In this document: positions 11,200 through 23,115 of the stretch, piece by piece
Position numbering within the stretch: the stretch's first letter is position 1
How the letters are laid out: every line of letters starts with the position of its first letter
Assembly (NCBI RefSeq): GCF_947179165.1
Contig: NC_077238.1
Location: 45,252,793-45,316,792 of the forward strand
Direction of reading: 5' to 3'
Source: Solanum dulcamara
Taxonomy: Eukaryota; Streptophyta; Magnoliopsida; Solanales; Solanaceae
DNA: 64,000 nt
Notes under the pieces: generated by a model
Databases searched by the model: none
What the model saw: only the letters and a program-made list of their open reading frames with translations
What the model was told of the DNA's origin: nothing
Translations under genes and position numbers: made by a program

Positions 11200-14100
11200 A
11201 TCAAGAGGGACAAGATGTGGTTGTTGGTAAATTTCACTTATATGGCTAATCTGTGTTTACACTATTTGATCCTGGCTCTACACATTTCTATATTTGTTCA
11301 TCACTTGTTATTCTTGAAAATTTGAAATCTGTGAGACTTAACTTTGACATTCTAGTTGAAATTCCTTTGGGTTATCAAGTTGTTTGTAATTGAATTTACC
11401 AAGCTTATCCCTTCATGATTCAAAACCTGGTCTTTCCTGCTGATTTGATTGAAATGCCTTTCCACAATTTTGATATTATTATCGATATGGATTGACTTTA
11501 TAAATATCACGCAGTAGTGGATTGTAGGTCCAAGCATGTAACTTTTAAGGACCCTGCATTTTCACACATTATTGTACAAGGTGAAAAATCATTGTCATCT
11601 AATATTATTTCTGTGGTCTTAGAAAGATTGATGATTCATCAAGGTTGTAGTGAATATCTTGCTCATATAATTGATACACATGTGGAGAATCCTAATCTTA
11701 AATATATACCTACTGTGTGTGACTTTCCTGAAGTGTTTCCATAAAATCTTCCTAGGTTGCCACCAGAAAGAAAAGTTGAATTTCTGATCGAGCTCATTCT
11801 TGGATCTACTCCTATTTCTATAACTCCTTATAGAATGGCACCACCATAATTAAGGGAATTGAAAACTCAATTACAAGACTTTCTTGAGAAAGGTTTTATT
11901 CATCCAAGTGTTTCTTCTTGGGGAGCCCCTGTGCTATTTGTAAAGAAGAAAGATGGTACTCTTAGAATTTATATTGACTATAAACAATTGAGCAAAATAA
12001 CAATCAAGAACATATATCCACTACCAAGGATTGATGATTTTTTTGACCAGTTAAAGGGTGTCAATTTATTCTCAAAGATTGATTTAAGGTCTGGGTATCA
12101 TCAACTGCGCGTTAGAATGGAAAATGTTCCTAAAATTGCTTTTAGAACTCGATACGGTCATTATAAATTCTTAGTTATGCCATTCAGATTGACTAATGCT
12201 CCTGCAATATTCATGGATCTAATAAATTGAGTATTTAGGCCTTATCTTGATCAATTTGTGGTGGTCTTTATAGATGATATTTTAATATATTCCAAGAGCA
12301 AAGAAGAGCATGATAAACATCTTCGGATTGTTTTGCAAACTTTGAAGGAGAAAGAACTTTATGCTAAACTTTCAAAGTGTGAATTTTGGCTTAATGAAGT
12401 GACTTTTCTGGGATATGTTGTGTCAGCCAAAGGTGTGAAAGTGGATTCTAGTAAAATTGAAGCAATTGTTAAATTGAAAAATCCCAAAAGTCCTATTGAG
12501 GTAAGAAGTTTCTTGGATTTAGCAAGATACTATAGAAGGTTTGTGAAAGGCTTCTCCATTATAGCCTCTCCTTTGATGAGACTTTTGAAGAAGGAAATGC
12601 AGTTTACTTGGGATGACAAGTGCCAAGAGAGCTTTGAAACACTCAAATGTTTATTGGCACAAACTCTTATACTTACTCTACCAATGTAGGGGAAAGAGCT
12701 AGTGATATATAGTGATGCTTCTCATCGTGGTTTGGGATGTATTTTGATGCAAAAATGGAAAGTTATTTCTTATGCATCTCGGAAATTAAAACCAAATGAA
12801 TTTAATTATCCTACTCATGATCTAGAACTTATTGCTATAGTGTTCTCCTTAAAGATATGGAGGTATTATTTGTATGGAGAAAAGTGTCACGTATTCACTG
12901 ATCACAAGAGCTTAAAATACTTGGGTACGCAGTAAAAGCTGAATTTAAGATAACACAGATGGCTTGAACTCATCAAAGATTATGACTGCATGATTGACTA
13001 TCACCCAAGTAAAACTAATGTGGTTGCAGATGCCTTAAGTCGCAAATCCTTTGCAAGCTTGCATATGAATCCTTTGTCTTTGTTTTTAGAGTTAAGAGCC
13101 ATGATTGCCCGTTTTACCCTTGATTCATATGGTTTGGTGGTAGCTAATTTGCAAGTCAAGCCAATATTATGTGAACAGGTGAAAAAAGCGCAAACATTAG
13201 ATGAGAAACTCATAAAATCTACAAAAGAAGTTCAAAAGGGGGAAAAGAAATATTTTAGATTAAAGGAGGATGGTGTCTTCTTATACCAAAATAGGTTATG
13301 CATTCCTAATGATGACAAATTGAGGAGAGAAATCTTGAATGAAGCACATACTTCACTATATGTAATGCATCCTAGAAGTACGAAGATGTACCAGACCATC
13401 AAAGAACACTATTTGTGTAATGGTATGAAGAAAGACATTGCAGAGTTCATTTCAAAATATTTGGTTTGTCAATAAGTAAAGGTAGAACATCAAGTTCCAG
13501 TTGGGTTGTTACAACCCTTGTCAATACTGGGATGGAAATAGGAGAAAATAACTAAAGACTTTGTTTCTGGACTTCCTCGCACTTAAATAAATCATGATGC
13601 AATATGGGTGATAGTGGATAGACTAAAAAAAGTGCTCACTTCTTGGCAGTCAGAATGGATTACCCACTTGAGCGTTTAGCAGAATTATACATTAATGAGA
13701 TTGTAAGACTGCATGGGATCCTTGTTTCCATTTTATCTGACCGAGATCGAAGATTTATATCTAGATTTTAGGGTAGCTTGCAGGAAGCCCTTGGGTACTA
13801 AGTTGAAGTTTAGCACTTTATTTCATCCCTAAACAGACAGACAATCGGAAAGAGTGATACAAATTTTGGAGGATATGCTTCGAGCTTGCGTTATTGAGTT
13901 TGAGGATAGTTGGGACAAACACTTGGATTTGATAGAATTTGCTTACAATGATAGCTACCAATCAAGTATTGGGATGCCTCCCTATGAAGACTTATATGGA
14001 AGGAAATGTTGGACCCTTATTTTTTGGAGTAAAGTTAGTGAAAAAAAGCTTGGTGATCCTGAAATTGTGCAACAGACAGAAGACAAGGTAAAAGTGATCA

Positions 14101-14589
14101 TCTAAAAATTGCTTCTGATAGACAAAAGTCATATGCTGACTTAAAAAGGCGTGATATTGAGCATCAATTTGGCGATAAAGTATTCTTAAAGGTTTCTCCA
14201 TGGAAAAAGATTATGAGATTTGGCCAAAAAAGAAAACTTAGTCCTCAATTTATTGGACCTTATGAGATGCTAGAAAGAGTTGGACCAGTTGCATATAAAT
14301 TAGCTTTGCGGCCTGAGTTGGACAAGATCCATAATGTCTTCCACATTTTGATGCTCAGAAGAAATCGTTCTGATCCATCTCATGTTCTTCCAGTCAAATC
14401 TATTGAGGTTAATCCAGATTTGATGTATAACAAAGAACCTATCGTGATTGAAGCTCTGAAATGAAGCAACTTAGAAACTAGAGAATTCCTTTAGTAAATG
14501 TACTTTGGAGGAACCATTCTGGAAGAGAAGCCACCTGGGAGCGAGAAGAAGACATGAGGACCCAATATCCATACTTGTTCCGAGTCTAA
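11200..14589 (+). pseudogene. pol of the MULE-nested gypsy element (PR-RT-RH-INT-chromodomain)
   Basis: Domains run in order. Protease has LFDPGSTHFYI near 11266-11300. Reverse transcriptase starts near 11860 with [16 protein letters not shown], shows [14 protein letters not shown] and, at about 12260, the catalytic [13 protein letters not shown] with both aspartates kept. RNase H has [12 protein letters not shown] near 12704 and HDLELIAIV. Integrase has its zinc-binding half with NEAHTSLYVMHPRSTKMY near 13340, DFVSGLPRT near 13559 and, near 13735, LSDRDRRFIS. The C-terminal chromodomain (VLWRNHSGREATWE near 14500-14540) ends at TAA 14587-14589. Stops occur at 11742-11744, 11847-11849, 12228-12230, 12687-12689, 12933-12935, 13473-13475 and elsewhere. 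Chromodomains steer such elements towards heterochromatin. Confidence 0.9.
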
Positions 14590-14618
14590 AATAAGGTCAA
14601 TTTCGAAATGAAATTTTT

Positions 14619-14633
14619 TAAGACGGAGAGAGT
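14619..14633 (+). promoter_or_regulatory. Polypurine tract
   Basis: TAAGACGGAGAGAGT abuts the TG of the 3' LTR, the position from which plus-strand DNA synthesis is primed in LTR elements. Confidence 0.7.
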
Positions 14634-17204
14634 TGTAATGCCCCTAATTATTTCAGCTAATGTTCACATTAAAGTGAATATTTCTTGATGATATGATCAA
14701 CTACTACTTATGTAAATTTTGTTACGTGAAAAAAAAACCCTTTATTTTATTAAATGGTGACAGTATTATGATGGATTGTCTTAGGGTAGATTAGTAAATG
14801 TCCATGAAATTATATATATGTATAAGAATATACTTTTAATAATGGTAATCAATGTGGGATCGATTATTTTTTTTAAAAAAATGACAAAGTTGGGCAACCA
14901 CTAAACTTTTCAGCCACATTGAGTGATGAATATCACTTCTTCATTATATCATAATGAAGCTCCACTAAGAGGTTCACTTATTTTAGACTAAAGGACATTT
15001 ATAGGTCAGTGACAATGAGTTATTTCACAAAATTCTAAACAACAATTTACTCCTTTTAGTTAGAACTCAAGATACAATCTACATCTTGGTAAGTGTTTAA
15101 ATTCGTTTTTGGGACTGTGTAGCCAGTAGTAATTCTTGAATATCTAATTTTGTAGACCTTTGATTTTAGAAAATAAATATGTTTTGAAAATCTTACTCAC
15201 GTATCTATAACTCTTATGTTTATGATGGAGCCTAGATCTGCTGTTATGAAGTCAAAAAAAAGAGGATGAAACATAAGACAAGTTTTGTCCAAATTCTTGA
15301 TTTAAAAATCTCTCATGCATAACGGTTAGTATTTTGATGATATCTTTTTATAAATAATGATTTTTCTAGTAATTTATTTTAGATTAGAAACTTAAAACAT
15401 AGATCTAAAAGTGTCGTGAAGGAAATAAAATCTATTTTTGCCGATTCATTTTCAAAATTTAGATACAATCGGATAAGTTCTGTCCAGATTCTTAAGTTAA
15501 ACATCCCTCATGTATAACTGTTAGTGTTTTGATGATATATTTTTATACAAAATGAGTTTTGTGTTGATTTCTTTTGGATTGAAAACTGAAGACATAGATC
15601 TAAAAGTTTTATGAAGGATATAAGGTCTAGATTTTTCATTTTTATTTTCAAATTTTAGTTACAACCTGAGGTACTTGGCTTGCCGAAGTTACTGTTTTGG
15701 TAATATAATTCAGTTGAAAATATTTTAGGCGTACTTTTACTTATAAATCTTGTTTTATATTAATATTATGGATATTCTAAAAATTAAAGAGAATATTTAA
15801 TGATATTTTTAAGGTTGTGTATATCGTGTACAAGTTGAGGAACTTGAGACATTGGTTGGTCTACGGTTTGAACTCTTGAAGTCATATTGGATTGTTGTAT
15901 GCTAAAAGGCCAAGGTTTGTGTACAAACTCTTGTTACCTGCTAGTATATTTGAAAGCCTATCTTGGTATGTTTGTTATTTCTTAAAATTTGTATTGTCAT
16001 GTTGGTGTATTTGGAAATTTGCAAGACACTTGTTTAACTCTCCCACTTGTACGGATTGCTCTATCACTTGACATTCTTGTGGACTTTGTCCTTCTTCTGG
16101 CTGTGACTTTGTAACTATTGGCATGCCTCTTATTTTTTATCCTTTGCCATCTTGATTATGGATTTTTAGTTCGTCTTAAGTATGGAAGTTGCCCATTTTA
16201 AGTACGAATTAGGAAGCCATTTTTAATAAGGTTCTTGGTTCTCTTGATTATTGGGTCTTTACCCTTCTTGATACAGTGCTGAGGTCCTTCTTGATAATTA
16301 ATAATGTTTGGTGTGACGGTATGACATACATATTGGGTGAAACTTGGTGCTAAATCTTATAAATGTGTTTTTTTTTAATTATTGACACTTAAACTTTTAC
16401 ATATAGAACTTGATACTTGTGATATATTTGTTGGATTGATTTATTTATTATGTGTACATTTGTGCTATTCATGACTTTAGAAAATAAATTGGAGAACCTA
16501 AAGGCTTTAAACTTGTAGTTTTGCACCACTAAGATTTATGCTTAGCGATAGTTGTTTCTATCGTAGGAAATGTCCGGGAAGATGCTTAGCGATAGTTGTT
16601 TCTTGAAGTTGTCCATTGGAGATAAAGTTTTTGGGAGATTTAAGGGAGATCACATTAACATATAGAAATTTATATTTTTTAGTATTTTGGGACATGTATA
16701 TGATCTATGGGGTGTTTGTGTATATGTATTTATTTGTGAGGGTTGATCCATTCATGACACCATGGGTTGCAACTTCAAGTTGGTTGCTTGTTTTGTTATT
16801 TTGGGGCATGCAAATTTCCAAGTCTTATGATGTACTAAATTTACCTTTGGAGTTGGAATATTTGGATGAAGCATGAATTAGTTAACCTTGGGTACTTATA
16901 AGTTGGTAATAGTTTATAGCATGAATTGTAGTGATAAGGAATAATACATGGATATCTCGTAAGTTAGTTTCTTAAATTAATTTGAAAAGCTGCCCCGTCC
17001 TAAATTAGAACTTTTATTTAATTTAATTGAGATCAAAGAATTTTAAACTGGCTAAAAACTTACACCTTTAACTATTTTTAAATAGGCCAAATTTCACTAC
17101 TAGATTATATAAATATGCCTTACGGGAAGTTCTTTTTTAAATGTCATGAGTTTTATATACGTTCTTTTTATAAGTAGTAGAATCCTCCCTGGAGGGTCGC
17201 TACA
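14634..17204 (+). repeat. 3' LTR of the MULE-nested gypsy element (2571 bp)
   Basis: It starts TGTAATGCCCCTAATTATTT and ends GGAGGGTCGCTACA. It is longer than the 5' LTR because of an internal tandem duplication at about 15277-15664. Confidence 0.92.
15277..15664 (+). repeat. Direct duplication of about 195 bp inside the 3' LTR only
   Basis: The block starting GACAAGTTTTGTCCAAATTC at 15277 is repeated from about 15472 (GATAAGTTCTGTCCAGATTC), both with GTTAGTRTTTTGATGATAT and CATAGATCTAAAAGT. The 5' LTR has one copy (about 7984-8178). The two copies differ at many positions, so the duplication is old. Confidence 0.8.
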
Positions 17205-19652
17205 TTATTGACCTATCAATATTCTCCTCTAGTACCTTTAAAGCCATTGGAGAAAAATTGCGCTTTCAAGTATTTGTGAGCTCTCTTAACTTAGCTATTC
17301 TTGTCATCATCTTCACTCTTATCTCTTCAAGCATAGTGATAATTGTCTTGTGCCTTCCTTCCAAGATCCATGCATTAAAGCAATCAGACATGTTGTTGTC
17401 TATAGAGTCACATTTCACTTTAGTATTAAAGTAAAATTTACACCAGTACTCTATGTTGTAGTACATTAAATCATCCATCATTCTTTCTGGACCAAGCAAC
17501 TTTATCTTTCCCACTTTTTTCTTCAATTGAGATTCAATTGTACTCTTGGAAATCAACCAAAACTTTTGTCTTCTTTGAAGACCTCGCCAATCCTTAGACT
17601 AGTTAGCTAAGATGTGCCTAGCACACTTTCTATGTTTAGCCACAAAATATCTTAAATTGCTAAAAACAATTCCTGTAGTAGATGTAGTTATGTTAAAATA
17701 ATAAATACAACATAAAAAATAATAAATACAAATACAAAATACAAGAGTATACATACCTTTCACATATCTGTAATCAATGTGAGATGTTACCATCTCGTAG
17801 TCTTAGATCATGCTTTAACAGTTTGACAAACCATGTCCATGTATTTTTATTTTCATACTCAACTTTTGCCCAAGAAAGTGGCAACATCTGGTTATTACCG
17901 TCTTTGGCCACAACAAGTAACAACTGGTTTCTACAAACTCCTTTAAGAAAACAATCATCTAAACCTATGCACCTTCTACAAGTTAAGAATGACTTCTTCA
18001 AGCAATAAAAGAAAATGTAAAAGCTCTGAAATACTGGCCTACCAAGTGCATCAGGTTCACCAAGTTTAACAACACATGTACTCCTTGGATTGGTCCTCAC
18101 CAGTTCACTTTTGTAGTCAAAAATTCTGCCAAATTTCACAATATGATCACTCATGATATCTTGCATTACACAAATAATTTCTTGTTGTGCTGTTACAAGT
18201 ATGCTTTGGATTGTATGTCTTTATCATAAAATCATTTGTTGTGTTGTCAAGACATGCATATAAAATCTACGGACAACCATCCTTGTACCTAACTCTAACT
18301 CTTTTTGGCTCATTCACCCATATATCTATCTGAACTCTCTTTTGAACAACATATTTAGTTACAACTCTTCTAAATTCATTCACATCTACAAAGACCATAC
18401 CCAACTGCCACACAATTTTCTTGGCAGTAAGATCATGAATAATTTTCTGCTTTCTTGCCTTCTTTCTTCTAGATAAATTTACACTTCGTGATAAATTTAC
18501 TCTACTAGATTCAACATCTTCATCACTAAATACAACTTTATCTATTTCAAAACTATCAGCATCAGAACTTGCATAATAAGGTTCATCACCTCCTAACCTT
18601 CTTTCAACACTTATTTTACCTGTTTGAGTTTCATCAAAACCTAAATCTGGTCCAGCTTCTCCTACTAGTACCTCTTCAGTATCAGCTGGTGCTCTCTCAC
18701 TTCTTTTTCTTCTTTTAAAATTTCTCATTTTATCCCTCAACTCCTTAACCTCCTAATGTTCATCACTACCATAATACTCCTCATCATCTCCAACAAATCC
18801 ACATTCAGACTCAACATTATCTTCAGTTGAAAAATTAAAACCCTCTTCTTCTATGAAATTAGATTCAACTGGACCTAAACTTATATCACCAGCATCTTTA
18901 GTAGTAGGATCTGCAGTAGTACCAGGTTTTCTAGTAGAATGCTCTCTAGTAGCAGTAGTTGTAATGGAAAGAGTTAAGGTAGGATGAGATGTAGTATCAA
19001 AGGTAGCAGTGGTAGTGGGAGGAGTTGTGGTAGGATAAGATCTAGTATCAAAGGCAACAGTGGTAGTGGGAGGAGTTGTGGTAGGATGAGATCTAATATC
19101 AAAGGCAGCAGTGGTAGTGGGAGGAGTTGTGGTAGGATGAGAACTAGTAGTAAAAGCAGCAGTGGGAGGAGTTGAGCTAGAATGAGATGTAGTATTAAAG
19201 GCAGCAATTGTAGTAAAAGGTTCTTCAACTATCCCATTGTTTGGACCAGTACTTTGTTCATTTACTTTACTAAAAGCTGAACTAGATTCCTCCACATCCC
19301 CATGACTAACATTTTCTAATAATATGGGGGCCACTTCTGCTTCATCAATCAAGTGCTTAACATATACCTCCACAATATCTCCATCTTTCAAAGAATAGCA
19401 AAAGTCTAAAATATCCATATCATCATCAATATCTTCCACAATGCCACTGTTAGGTGGTTTAATACTAAATGTTCAAGTTGTAGTATATCCTAATTCTTTA
19501 ATGTAGCCTCTCAATTCAAAATAGGACATCATATCCTCATTAACATCTAAAATTTTTGTAACTTGTCCACCATTATACAGTAGTTGTCCACTACTTAAAT
19601 ATAACACCCCACCATGATACCATCTTAAAGTAACCAAAGTAAACCCACTCAT
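17205..19652 (-). pseudogene. MULE transposase (mudrA-type), N-terminal and catalytic part
   Basis: The start ATG is at 19650-19652 on the - strand. The opening SGFTLVTLRWYHGG matches the usual plant MULE start. A Thr/Pro repeat domain and an acidic stretch follow. The MuDR DNA-binding domain has KIVWQLGMVFVDVNEFRRVV near 18340-18420. The transposase core has IGLDDCFLKGVCRNQLL near 17920-17970, with the first catalytic Asp. The second catalytic Asp (ITDM, 17766-17768) is in a shifted frame. A probable intron runs from GTATGTA near 17755 to CTACTACAG near 17670. Then come KFWLISKS and the MULE signature DNNMSDCFNAWILEGRHKTI near 17350-17410. Breaks: TGA near 19477, TAG at 18750-18752, a Trp-to-TAG change at about 18264, and frameshifts near 18166 and 17785. 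Transposase would act in the nucleus on the terminal repeats. Confidence 0.9.
18957..19205 (-). repeat. 51-bp / 17-residue tandem repeats in the transposase N-terminal region
   Basis: Five units of the pattern (A/V)AFDTRSHPTTTPPTTT lie head to tail, the first shorter (15 residues) and the last divergent. The units keep frame and differ mainly at single residues. The segment lies between the N-terminal domain and the acidic linker and is probably disordered. Confidence 0.85.
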
Positions 19653-20289
19653 CTTCTACCTGATTAGAATAAAATACGCACATAAATATAAACTAAACAG
19701 AGGTAACATTAGATAAAACAGCCATAAGAAAGGAAACACTAAATTTCATGACAATACGAACACAATATGATATAAACTGAACAATGAAATCCATCATACT
19801 AAAATAGACATACTTCTGCACACAATTTTATTCTTTATTTTTTGACTTACTAGTAACATTAATCCCTAATCAAACAATGAACTAAATTATAGGTCTTAAC
19901 TAAATAACCTTCAATTAGTAATGATACTAAGATATATATATTGTTGAACATAGTGTTGTTTCATATTTTTCAAATTAACAGTAAAAAAACCCTAATCAAA
20001 CACTACCATCAGAACTAAAATGAAATACCTCAAAAAAATAACCTTCAATTAGTGAAGAACTCACCTTTAATCGCCTTTTCAAGTAGATATTTCTAACCAA
20101 ACTTTGATCATCAACTGAAGAAGAATGAGGTGAATTTGGAGAGAACGGAAGAAGAAAGAGGAAAAGGTTAGATAGAATGAAAGAGGAATTCGTAAAGACA
20201 TTTCTAAAGTTGTGGTCGTGGGGTCCAGTCAATAATATGTGGCCAGCGTGTGTTTGTAATTTTTTTTATATATCTAATATATATGGATA
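19653..20289 (-). promoter_or_regulatory. Upstream region of the MULE transposase
   Basis: About 640 AT-rich bases lie between the right terminal repeat and the transposase start. By position this holds the promoter and 5' untranslated region. I could not place a TATA box with confidence. A short motif, AATAACCTTCAATTAGT, occurs twice (about 19904 and 20036). Confidence 0.4.
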
Positions 20290-20422
20290 CATCAATATAG
20301 AAGAGTTAAATAATATATAAAAAAAAGGTTCGGGGGGGAGGGGGTCATAGTACCCCCGTGAAGAATGAGTGTGTAGTTGAAAATCCGGTTATAGCTTGGG
20401 GGGCTTTTGGCCATTACACTCC
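20290..20422 (-). repeat. MULE right terminal inverted repeat
   Basis: In reverse complement it begins GGAGTGTAATGGCCAAAAG and continues CAAGCTATAACCGGATTTTC, CACTCATTCTTCACGGGGG and TATATTATTTAACTC, mirroring 4737-4866. Confidence 0.8.
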
Positions 20423-20820
20423 GGAGAAGAAAATCTTGATTGAACCTATATTTGCTCAATGGATACAATCCGCTCATGGGAAAAATATATTATATGGTGT
20501 TACATTATTTTATTTATAATTTGTCATTTTAAAAGTTGACATCACTGATAATTTTTTTTGCATATACCACTACTTGAAACTATTCTCGAGATGCATGAGT
20601 AGAGTTTTCTTTGTGTGGTAATACTTTCAAAAATTACTGTACCAACAATTACACTTTGATAATTTCATTGTAAAATATAAAGGGTAGTGAAACCTATAAA
20701 CTTGAGAAACTACCTCATAGACATCATTATAATTTCACAAAGCTTATTTTGAGAGCTGCCAAAACTATGTGTTCAGAGAATAACATCTTCTTTAGTTCTT
20801 ATAAATTTTATGAGGATCAA
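20423..20820. other. AT-rich spacer, nothing recognised
   Basis: This is the stretch between the MULE right end and the next LTR. No coding or structural signal was seen. Confidence 0.5.
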
Positions 20821-23080
20821 TGTCACGCCCAAGCTTACACCTTGGACATGGGCGACACTCAAAAATCATTGCTGGTCCCAAGCAAACAACTTGGACTGGC
20901 TAACTCACTCAATGGAAGACTCAAACTCAATAAAGAGTAACATTAGGTGGGTAATCACATACATCATCAAACTTGAAATAGATTAAGTACTCATTTAAAA
21001 CATAAGTCAATGCCATATCTCAATAGTGAAAATAGTATTTTCAAAACAATCTCTGAAAGACTTAATGGCTGCACTCTACTCCATCTATGAAACCTCTACT
21101 AAATACTAAGAAGGTTCCAAGACAAGCCCACGACTATCTTAATAAGAAAATAAATGACATCAAACTAGAAATGAATGAGCTTCTATGAATGCAACGATTC
21201 CTCACCAAAAGCTATGAAAGATAGATCCTCTACAGAGCGCATGTTGATGATCTCTAACACTTGTATTTGTATCATAAAATAATGCAGGTAGAATGACATT
21301 AGTACATGGAATGTACAAGTTTGTAAAGTGGCAAGAAGAAACTCATATCAAGATACTCAGCTCAAGGGACTCGACTCTAAAAATAACTCAACTCAATAAA
21401 GTATGCAATGTAATAAAACAGTGCTTTAAAAGATATGGAATAATAATATCACTCAATATAATAAATATAGTGCTTTTACTTTAATAGGATATTTATCTAA
21501 CTGAAAACCATCACTTATGAGCTAGTGATAATACAACGAAGTGATGTCAATGCCACATCCATCCAATACTTTGCCAGGATAAAGGATGTCACATCATCTG
21601 TGGATCCATATAAAGAGTCCTCTTTTGGGACAATGAGGAGTCGCTCGAAGGAATGACACGATCCTATCCTACGCTGGCTACATAGTTTATGGAAATTGAG
21701 TTATTTAAACTCTTGCCCAAATTGGTGCTCAATACTACTCTCAAGAAATATTATTATGCTCATACACATAGACATCAAGTGAGTGAAATACTCAAATACA
21801 TCTCATTTAGTCTCATTGGACTTTTACATCGATTTATATCATCTTCTAAACTCATCATCTCTTCTTTTAGATATAGTTACGTCTCATCTCAATCATGTAT
21901 TTGAAAATATCCATCAACTTCTCAAAATATAACATTTTAAATGTATAAAACTCATGTTAGAAAATAGGCATCAATAGACTGCTTCAAACTCAATATCATG
22001 CTCAACTCATTATTTATTTAGTATGGAAAATCATCATGCTTCTAACATCAATTATGCATAAGATGTTTAAATGTGAAACTTATCTACGGCTCATGTGAAT
22101 GCAATCATGAACCAATAACCTCAAATATTGACTCATCAAGTTTAATTATATATACATACCAGAACATTAATAAAGGAGTAAAACATTATATCAAGAATTC
22201 ATTTTTATGGAATTGGAAACTCAAACTCATAATACAATTGATTTTAGGAACATGTAGGGCTCGAGAAAAAACTTAGTCCAATATTATGGTAGCCTTTCAT
22301 ACCTGGCACAAATATTATCTCATCAAAAATCAAAGACTTTGCTTGAAAACCTTGAACCCTAACTCTTCTTCTTCTATCCAATCCTTTCTCTCAAAATTTC
22401 TAAGTCTTAATGAGAGAAAATACCTATTGGGTATTGATAACAGACTAAATTTAGTCCCAAAATGGGTAGGGTTACGTTTGGAAAAGATGGAGAAAATATG
22501 GAAATACCCTCATTAAAATGGATTAAGCTGTCTATAGGCCCCTTCCTACGGACTACAGGAGCTTCTACGAGGCGTAGGGGACTGATCGTAGAAGTCTAGT
22601 CCATAACTTGGACTTTCTGGAAATTTCCCTTCATGGGTCTACAACCACTTTCTACAGGTCGTAGACCCTTTATCGATTGTTCCTGCTAAATTGTAGGAAT
22701 GGTTCTACAAGTGTATCTGAAGGTGAAGTCTACGCGTCACTTCCTATGAATTGTTCATGGATTTATGGGTCGTAGGAAGGGCCTTAAAGGCTGAATTTTG
22801 GCTAAGTATGGAGGGGCTATACACTACCTCTTATGGGTCATAGAACAGTCGATGGCTCATCCTGGAAATTTATAGGGACAATCCAGCATACCAAAGTTTT
22901 AGAGTATCTAAAACTCTTCCTATGGACACCATCTACGACCCGTAGGAACTCCTACGGTCTGTAGAGCTCATCCGTAGGGAAGGTCCTAAGAAATCAAATT
23001 TTTCTAAGGAAAGGAGTGACCTATGAGCCCTACTTATGGCCCATAACTCCTCCTATAGTCCATAGGTACTGCTCAAAACA
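20821..23080 (-). repeat. 3' LTR of a truncated gypsy element
   Basis: On the + strand it opens TGTCACGCCCAAGCTTACAC, the reverse complement of a typical LTR 3' end. The other edge is set at 23080, where the reverse complement starts TGTTTTGAGCAG, just beyond the end of pol. That edge is uncertain because no clear purine tract precedes it and the matching 5' LTR is missing. The segment 22545-23070 is full of short CTACG/CGTAG dyads. Confidence 0.65.
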
Positions 23081-23115
23081 TCAACATCAAGATTAACTCA
23101 CTTAATCACATCAAC

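Larger units (their letters stand above)
7341..17204 (+). mobile_element. Ty3/gypsy retrotransposon, Tekay/Del-like chromovirus, full length
   Basis: Two long terminal repeats, each TG..CA, flank a gag-pol region in the order gag, protease, reverse transcriptase, RNase H, integrase, chromodomain. A primer site for initiator tRNA-Met follows the 5' LTR and a purine tract precedes the 3' LTR. The element is 9864 bp and sits in an exon of the MULE transposase. The coding region carries more than ten stop codons. The LTRs show clear substitutions and indels between them, so the insertion is not recent. Confidence 0.92.
4737..20422 (-). mobile_element. Autonomous-type Mutator-like element (MULE), interrupted by a gypsy element
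   Basis: Terminal inverted repeats of about 130 bp, both starting GGAG, bound a two-gene transposon of about 5.8 kb once the 9.86-kb gypsy insertion at 7341-17204 is discounted. The - strand carries a mudrA-type transposase and the + strand carries a GRF-zinc-finger gene. The two converge, as mudrA and mudrB do in maize MuDR. No convincing 8-11-bp target duplication is visible: the left flank reads GTTCATAAT and the right flank GGAGAAGAA. The left flank was later reshaped by tandem duplication. All genes are broken, so the element is inactive as it stands. Confidence 0.85.

Noticed and set aside
16616..16876. 86-codon open frame with apparent membrane segments
   Set aside because: It is LTR sequence whose counterpart near 9140-9420 is not kept open in the same way. 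T-rich DNA gives hydrophobic translations by composition.
18957..19205. Regular repeats considered as a CRISPR or satellite array
   Set aside because: The units are coding repeats of 17 residues in a plant transposase with no spacer structure.
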